NCBI GenBank assembly: GCA_018417955.1
Contig: JACTVC010000003.1
Span: 682,001-746,000 of the forward strand
Direction of reading: 5' to 3'
Length of the DNA: 64,000 nt
Source of the DNA: Laccaria trichodermophora
Taxonomy: Eukaryota > Basidiomycota > Agaricomycetes > Agaricales > Hydnangiaceae
Position numbers and translations under genes: made by a program. The notes under the pieces are model-generated. The model saw only the letters and a program-made list of their open reading frames with translations, did no database searches and was not told the origin of the DNA. The number at the start of each line of letters is the position of its first letter. The first letter of the stretch is position 1. Shown piece by piece: positions 56,947 to 64,000 of the stretch.

Positions 56947-58970
56947 ATGCCTCCGCCAAATAACGTCGACGAAAGGGCGCCTTTGTTGGCCCACCAAATT
57001 CATGGCGAACGCACTTCTGCAGTTGCGGTCTTGCCCTCGTCGTACTCAGTGACGGAAGTTGAAATTCCAAATTGGGAAGCTTGTTCCGCCCATCAGCGCA
57101 CCCTAGAGTTTAAGCTTTTCAAGTCTCTTCTCGTTGATTCGATTCCAGGTAAGAACCATCATCCAATATTTGAAGAGGGCAATTAGGTTCTCATCGCGGA
57201 AACATGGATAGTAATCCTTTCGTATACCCTCCAAAATTCGATTCAAACTGTCTCTGTTATCATCGCTGGACGGCTTGGGCCAGACGAATTGTCCGTGGCA
57301 GCATTCTCACTGATGCTAGCCTTCGTAACTGGCGAGTCCTGGATTATATGACTTTCTTACTAGTGATCCCACGTCTTCTTTTTTTGTGAATAGGGTGGTG
57401 TGTCGCCCTTGGGGGAACAACAGCTTTGGATACCCTCGGTTCACAGGCATTTACTGGGGGCAGTAGGCCAACCGATCTGTCCATCCATTTTCAGAGGTGC
57501 CTCATTATTCTGTGGTCACTGTTGATTCCTGTCTCTGTTGTCTGGGCTTTCATTGAGCCCATACTTCTTTCCTTGGGCCAACCTCCAGCGCTTAGTCGGG
57601 AAGTTCAGCGATTTCTTCGTGTTTTGATCTTCGGAGCCCCGGGTTACATCGGTTTTGAGAGCTTGAAGAAATATCTACAGTGTCAAGGCGGGTCCCGTTC
57701 TCCTCTTCGTCAAAAAGCTATTTCAAACTTGTTTCATTAGGCATCATGGGAGCATCGACAATCATTTTGGCGATTGTATCGCCAATAAATATCCTCCTGC
57801 ATCTTTGGCTCATTCACCACACCTCTCTTGGAATCTTAGGTTCTCCTCTAGCCTTGTCGATTACCTACTGGATCTGCTTTCTTCTTCTGGGGGTTCTGAC
57901 ATACTTCTCGCAAAAACACAAGGAAAATGGGACATGGGGCGGTATTCGTCTCGGCGAAGTGCTAAGCTTTACGAGTTGCTATCAGTTCTTACAGCTCGCG
58001 ATTCCCGGAATTTTGATGGTGGGAACAGAGTGGTATGGTTAACACACGAATATAACTGAAACCGTTTGCTGAGCCTGTTTCTAGGGCTGCCTTTGAAATT
58101 GTTGCCTTGGCTGCAGGACGGCTTGGGGCCATTCCTCTTGCTGCACAGTCCGTGATTATGACTACAGATCAGAGTAAGGACAAATTTTTTTTTTGAGTCG
58201 TCGTTCTACTGACGTAGATTGAGTGATCAGTCTTAAACACCATTCCCTTTGGCATCGGGGTGGCAGCGTCCACACGGGTGGGGAATCTTATCGGGTCTCG
58301 TGATGCACCTGGCGCTAAGCATGCAGCCCACGCGTCAGCTCTCATGAGCGTGATAGTCGGCGCTCTCATAATGGTGGCTATGATTGCTTTTAAAGATGTA
58401 AGTAAAAGTTACTCGAAGCTTGCATGTGGCTACTGACGTACTCTATATTCAGGTGTATGGCTATTTTTTCAGTGACGATGAGGATGTCGTGTTGCTAGTC
58501 AGCAAAGTCATGCCACTTGTCGCGTCATTTCAAGTTGCAGACGGTCTTGCAGGATCGTGCGGTGGTGTCCTTCGCGGACAAGGTTTTTCTGCTTTCTTGC
58601 CCTTCCGTTTTCTTTTTTTTTTAAATCATCTTTATCAACTTTCAAGGCCGTCAGCATCTTGGTGCCCTTTTCAACATTGTTGCTTACTACGTCCTTGCCC
58701 TTCCGATGGGGCTTACACTCGCGTTTCACCCGCGTGCTGACCTCGGTCTCCAAGGCTTATGGATCGGTTAGTGCTCGAGAAAGTTAGGTGTTTCTATACT
58801 GATTCTTTCCTACTGCATGCTCAGGTCAAGTTGTCGCGCTGTTCATTGTTGGCATCGGTGAATATTATGTTGTTTGGTTGGGAACAGATTGGGAAAAGGA
58901 AGTCCAGTTGGGCATTGAGAGAAACTGGAGCGACACCCAACTTAATTTCACTTCGGGAATTCCGGAATGA
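56947..58970 (+). CDS. MATE-family multidrug/toxin extrusion transporter
   Basis: Cation-coupled exporter of organic cations and drugs. ATG 56947 ([20 protein letters not shown]) gives a hydrophilic N-terminus of about 55 residues with a possible dileucine signal (ERAPLL). The first TM then reads [20 protein letters not shown] after an intron. Family landmarks are [43 protein letters not shown] with [19 protein letters not shown], and [20 protein letters not shown]. About nine introns; the one at about 58583-58647 is needed to keep the frame. It stops at TGA 58968-58970. About twelve TM segments in two halves. The protein resembles yeast Erc1-type fungal MATEs. Confidence 0.9.
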
Positions 58971-59547
58971 AGCTTATACTTGATATCGAGTCTTATTACG
59001 CTGAGGTTATTTACTTCGCAGATTTTAGACAGGGTACAATAGTACTCCTAGATGTTATGTTGTATCATGCGTCTCCTTTAAATACTTGGAATGTTCAATG
59101 GCCTCGTCTGCTTCCAACTCCGCAAAGGAGTTTATTCTGATTTGGCGAGAGATCTGATCGAAGACCCGGAACCTGGAAAGATCTGTTGCTATACTCGAAC
59201 TTCAAGTTGAAATGGGCGGTTTGACAAAATTAAACTGCGCCATCCTCGCACCCCCCTTGTCTTTTATTATCATTATTGTAGAAAAGGCACTAGTCTATTC
59301 GCATCATGCGCAAGCGAGATTCAGCGTAAGGATCGATGTCACCCTCTTTGAGGGTTTTTTGCAAGGCAGCCCCGTCGATCAACATGTTTGAGTGCAAACT
59401 TCAAAACGCAAATAGACAGCGTTGAGTATTTCACCGAAGTGATGTGGTATATGCCTGATCCAGTTAGTTCACCACGGCTCCAACTGGTGATTAAGCCGAA
59501 ATTGAAGTCCGATCCAAATTAAACTCTCTCCTGACCACGCGCATAGA
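58971..59547. other. 3'-3' intergenic region
   Basis: About 580 bp between converging genes. No gene or repeat is seen. Confidence 0.45.
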
Positions 59548-61113
59548 TCAACCCGGAGTATATATGGGCGGATATTCCATGAGATCAGGGCCCTGCTGTG
59601 GTAATCGTATGCCGCTATCTTGATGAATAACGACCCTCGATGAAGAGTCTCCCGCGAAGCCAGAGGTTTCCGAAGCCGAATTTGCAGTAGTGGCTGTACT
59701 TGGTATCTGATGAGGGTTGGAAGCTAGCGTCGGAGCAAGGGTCTGGCGCGCCATTGCTGCTTGCCCACTGCACCTGGAGGGTGATAGTCCCGAGTGGCTG
59801 CACTAGGGGACGCATTTTTTGATGTAGAAGTGACGAAGGAAGACTGTTGAGTTGGAGAGCTGGGATTGGGATGTTGATCTTCAGAGACCACAAACGGTTG
59901 GACTTCGTGGGTTTGAAACACAACCGCAGGACCTTGTTGTCTCCGTCTGCGGTACCAGAGGATGCCGAGGACCAATAGAAGGACGAGAGCGATTGCGCCA
60001 AGAACGCCGCCGACAATAGCACCAACAGGAGTGGTACTTTTGGAATGGCCCGGCGAGTTGACACTAGTTGAGGTTGAGGTTGCCGCTCCTGCAGCGATCC
60101 AGAAAAGTGAGATACCGACAACGTGGAAGCGAAATTCAACCCACCAGAGCTAGCGGAAGATACCGTTCCTAAATATGCTGTGCTCCCACCTTCAATCATG
60201 AGATAGTTAAGTGTGAGCGGCGACACGTTCCCTCCTTGGGTGAGGGTGACGGTCAGGTTATGGGACCCCGCAGATAAACTTGGAATCTCAAAAAGTTTTC
60301 GGTTGTATTGTGTGGAGGAATCGGCCTTTTGAAGACCTGGTACTGAAAACGTGACAGGGGTTCCATTGTCTACCGAGTACGTCGCTGTTGTTTCTTGGTG
60401 GGACAATTCTGTTGGTGTCGTGCCGTACCAAGAGAGACCAGTACCTTCAAAGCCGTTGGTTGAGCAAACAAAAGCGTAATTCCATGGAATTTCACGAACC
60501 GACGAAAGGGAAAAAAACGGTCGCACCCGTTTTCTGCGTCATTTGAGATATAGTCCCCAAATTTTGCCAACTTGAATCGTATCGGAGATCAGGATCGAGC
60601 TCGTTGACGAGGATCCCCGCACCGTCGACCTGCCCGCTGGGCAAGTACTCAAACCTATCAAAAAAGAACGCCTGGGATCGACTGTTCACGTTGACAGTAA
60701 TAGTATGCTGGCCGGGAGTAAGGGTGTACCAGCTACATAGTTGCCAGTTGTTTTCGATGTAGGGAAATATGGTCGCATTTCCGAGGCCTATGCTCACTCC
60801 ATCGATGAAGCACTCCCATACGGGATCGAGCACTCCAGATGAGTTCTTGATATTGTTTGTGCCCATAATTCTTCCTTGCGCGCCTACAGTACGTGCCTTG
60901 GAATTTAGAATCTTTTCAACGAAGAAAACAGTGGAAACGAACCATTGAATACATAGGAAAAGTTGGCGATGCCAGTGGCGCCATGCAAGCCTTTGTAGGT
61001 TGCGCCAAAATTCCCCTGGGTGTCGTATTTCGTCCCATCATTTGTTGTCCAGTCCCTGTATATTCGATGCCTTTGTCGGCGTGGCCCACTACGATCCACC
61101 GGCGGTCGGACAT
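59548..61113 (-). CDS. Single-pass membrane protein with extracellular beta-domain (Mid2-like architecture); possible frameshift
   Basis: ATG 61113 gives MSDRRWIVVGHADKGIEYTG, the usual start of this agaricomycete family. The next residues, DWTTNDGTKYDTQGNFG, lie in another frame with no room for an intron, so one base seems missing near 61062-61070. The ectodomain continues as NNWQLCSWYTLTPGQHTITV and SLSAGSHNLTVTLTQGG. After an intron comes a Ser/Thr stalk, one TM (GAIVGGVLGAIALVLLLVLG) with WYRRRRQQG stop-transfer, and a cytosolic Ser/Pro tail. A weak-consensus intron (about 59697-59759) leads to the end RVVIHQDSGIRLPQQGPDLM and IYTPG, with the stop at 59548. The function is unknown; a surface sensor role is an inference from architecture. 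Confidence 0.65.
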
Positions 61114-62095
61114 TAGTAAATGATCAACACTGTAGAGGAAACGACTCGGAGGAGAAGTGGGAATTCGACGGTAGGGGGACTCTGGGGGGACTGGTCGCGG
61201 GAGACGGTGAGGAAGAAAGCCATGAGAGAACAGACCCAACCGCCCAGGGTTGCAAATTCTTGGCAAACTCCATCGAACAAGGGCGGCGCCGCAGAACAGC
61301 TCAGAACACTGGCAGTGATTGAATTTGGGCTACGGCGAAGCTCGGCAGGTTCAGGCCGCCACCAAGCCGCCACCGTCAATCAGATTCACACCTTGGCGAA
61401 AGTCAGCCTTTCGACAACCCCAAACGCTCGTAATAGTAGTAGAGACAGACAGAGGCAGACCTGCGTCAACAGAGTTTGAGCTGCATGAGAAAGAGTAGTG
61501 GGAGTTGATGGAAAAGTTGCAGAACCATCGCAAAGATACAGGATCAGAACGTTTCGAAGCTAGCTAGCGTTCTGAGGTTGGCGTACGTAGTTGCTTGAGA
61601 GAGCAGTTGGGCGCCGTAGGCACGACGGAAGTAACAACATAAACATGCGCTTAGAATTATCTTGAATTCGAACGATCAGCGTGATAAAATAACATTGTGT
61701 TGTACTCAAATAAGCAAAGATATCAAGTATATGTACGCAAGAAAGAAAGGGGGGTATAAACAGATTCAAGTCTGTTGACCAAGAAAAAAGAGAGGTCGTC
61801 GTCTGTATATCGCGACGCTCAACGCCGTCCGTCGAGCTCGCGCAACGGATAAAAAGTGACGTACGCACAGCGCAGAGACCAACGCAAGTGACTTGCACAT
61901 GCAAGGTCCGATAACGTCCCAGCCGCTATGCCTGTCAAGAAAAGCAAGAAGTCGAAGGGGAAAGACTAAGTTAGAAATAACGATTATTCATCACCATCGA
62001 ACCACCAAGAACGAAGGAAACAGAAAGAAAAGAAAGAAAGGTAATCAACTCGTACACACAAAAAAAACCGGTGGGTAGGAGTGGAGTCAAGCTCA
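61114..62095. other. Intergenic region
   Basis: About 980 bp with the upstream region of the preceding gene and the 3' end of the next. No gene is seen; an A-rich tract (GAAAGAAAAGAAAGAAAGG) lies at about 62020. Confidence 0.45.
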
Positions 62096-64000
62096 TCAAA
62101 TCCCCCCATACGCATCCTCAGCATCATACATAGAATACACCGTGTTCGAGCGCTTCAAGCCGCTTCCATTGATTTTTTGTTTTTCCTGCTTCACAAGTGG
62201 GGGCGGGGCAACACGCTCCTGATCAAAGCCCTTCTCCTGCGTAGGCGTAGCAACCCCAAAGCTCGACGCCAACGGGCTAGGAGTAGCAGGGAACCGAGGC
62301 ATGAACCCGGGACTGGGGAACCCGCTCCCCAGAGGACTCAGTCCCAGATTCGAGTTGGTATCCCCGTGACCGTGATGGGGTGGAGGGGCAAACTCGTACC
62401 CGCTGACGGAGACGCGGGACTCGACGAGAATTTCAGGGAGCATGGGTGGGGTCGAGTCGATCCGGTATCGTGAGGAGATGGTGTGCACTGGAGAGGGGGG
62501 TACCGGGAACTCGAGGTCCACGGGGAAGTCGACCTCTTGGGAGAGGTCAGACTCCGCAGCGGATATAGGTCTCGTTTCGCCTTGTTGTTGGTTATTTTGC
62601 AGTTGTTGGTTATAGGATGTGTTCGAGAGGCGGATGGTAGGGGTGCTAGGTGTTGAGTTTGGGTCTGCGAACGGGGATTGATGTTCGTTGTCTTCCTTAG
62701 GAGGAGGGAGTGGAGGCAAGTCGCGATTCACAGCTGCTGCAGCTAGAGCAAACTCTGACTGGGCTGCTTCGGGTGTAGTCAACCCATTGGGAACTTCCGT
62801 CTGTAATCGCCTAGAGATCTCCGCATATTGGGCTGCTTGGTAGGGAGAGACACTAGATCGACTGAGATCTACATAGTCGTCATTGTCTGGGATGGTAGTC
62901 TCGCTGACGGGTACAGGCGGTGCGTTCTCTTGATGGGGATGGGGATTAGTCAAGGACGATTGGCGCGTAAGCACTGGATAGGTCGCAGTACTCCCAGATG
63001 ATAACTGCCTCGTCAAAGATCCCTGGTCACTGTACACCTGCTGCTCGTATTGCCCTGGCCCAGCAATAGGTGAAGGAATAGGGCCAAAGTGTGCCTTTGT
63101 GGGGGTTGCGAACGGATTTGGCAGAGGCTTGGGAGGAGGGGCGTTATAGTTCACAACTTGACCAGGAGCAAACGATGCATATTGGGTATTAGAGTTATAA
63201 TTGGGGTACTCTTCTCCTGCGTAAGCATAGACCCCAGCCACAGGAGCTTGAGTGGCATATTGAGCCCCGAACGTCGAAGCAGGGGAAGTCATATGGCGCT
63301 CAATCATGCTGGGAGGACGGGGATTGAATCCGCGCGCAATGGTATCCTCATGAGTAGGAGGATCCGACATCAACATAGCAGAGCGCCGGAACTCCTTTGC
63401 GTCAAAGGCATTCTCCTCGGCTTGCCGTTTCCGTTGACGACGCTAATCACCACAAAAAATAACATTTAAGCAATTGATTACCGGATCATCAAAAAAACTC
63501 ACAATGAAGAGGATCGCAAAGATGATGCCAGCAATGGCCAAAATGGCCGCTATGATCCCACCAGCTATCGCCCCACTGCTCGAGGCGCCAGTTTGTGCGA
63601 CCGCAGCAGCTGATGAGGTGACGGCAGCTTCCGCAGTGGTACGTGTGACTGACGTTGTCACCGGAGGTGTGTATGGTGCCGTCTTCACTGGCTTTGACGA
63701 AGACGATGTCTGAAGAACCTTAGAAGTCAGAAGCCATCCGTTGCAACCAATTAAGCTCAACATACCGTGGTCGGAGTAGTAGAGGTCGACGACGAAGTGG
63801 TCGTCGTAACAGTGGTAGTGGATGTAGATGTCACGCTGGATGATGTGGGAGTAGACGACGTAGAAGTCGTGCTGGTGGTGGTAGGGCTCGTAGCAGTCTG
63901 AGTGTTCGTTCCAATACCCGGGACTAAACAGCGAAACAGCCAGTCAGTTCATAGTTCACCAAAACAATGCAATCAAACAATGTCATCCTCCCCACAGAAA
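62096..64000 (-). CDS. Ser/Thr-rich single-pass membrane protein with long cytosolic tail (5' end beyond window)
   Basis: From the right edge the gene enters through an intron (acceptor about 63925) into a nearly pure Ser/Thr stretch, such as TSTSSTPTSSSVTSTSTTTV, likely an O-glycosylated stalk. After an intron (about 63704-63766) comes SSKPVKTAPYTPPVTTSV and one TM segment, GAIAGGIIAAILAIAGIIFA. An intron at about 63442-63502 splits the TM from the basic anchor RRQRKRQ. The cytosolic tail of about 450 residues is rich in Pro, Ser, Gln and Asn and ends SNTVYSMYDAEDAYGGI at 62096. Architecture resembles WSC/Mid2-type cell-wall sensors, but the ectodomain is missing, so the family is uncertain. 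Confidence 0.7.

Overview
The window is nuclear DNA of a basidiomycete fungus, most likely a mushroom-forming agaricomycete. The evidence is dense protein genes cut by many introns of about 50-65 bp with GT..CTAAC..AG signals, F-box proteins of the agaricomycete type, a fungal-rhodopsin-type membrane protein, and a KDZ transposon with a CxC2 zinc cluster. All exon boundaries were placed by eye, so terminal and small exons are approximate. Layout: (1) 1-6.7 kb, housekeeping genes: the end of an Nro1/Ett1-like gene, a membrane dipeptidyl aminopeptidase (S9B) and, divergently, the Golgi protein SYS1. (2) 6.7-13 kb, no credible gene; it holds diverged direct repeats of about 0.57-0.59 kb. (3) 13-23.4 kb: a BCS1-like AAA ATPase, VPS1 dynamin, an F-box protein and a rhodopsin-domain 7TM protein. 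(4) 23.4-45.5 kb, a block of mobile DNA and repeats. (5) 45.5-64 kb: STT3, a second F-box protein, an amino-acid/GABA-type permease, a short CAGTCGAAACCC-ended MITE, a secreted ureohydrolase, a MATE exporter, and two Ser/Thr-rich single-pass membrane proteins, the last running off the window. The mobile block is the unusual part and reads as three nested layers. The oldest is a SAP-domain gene (+) convergent with a tyrosine-recombinase gene (-), followed by an array of about seventeen 159-bp units. Into the last intron of the SAP gene, exactly at its 3' splice site, a 12.95-kb KDZ element (24990-37940) has inserted, with a 7-bp target duplication TTACAGA. It has long inverted subterminal arrays of a 56-bp AATGAAA-rich unit and carries a CxC2-KDZ transposase, an RNase-H1-N/viroplasmin-like gene and a decayed accessory gene. 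Into the transposase gene a 1.73-kb TIR element (28696-30429) has inserted in turn, carrying a tRNA-like pol III segment. The transposase, accessory and recombinase genes all have in-frame stops. Those I could interpret look like G:C to A:T changes (CGA to TGA, TGG to TAG), as expected from cytosine methylation/deamination of repeated DNA. The 159-bp array is the least explained structure: each unit carries a splice-donor-like, branch-site-like and splice-acceptor-like signal, so it looks like an exon plus intron multiplied in tandem.
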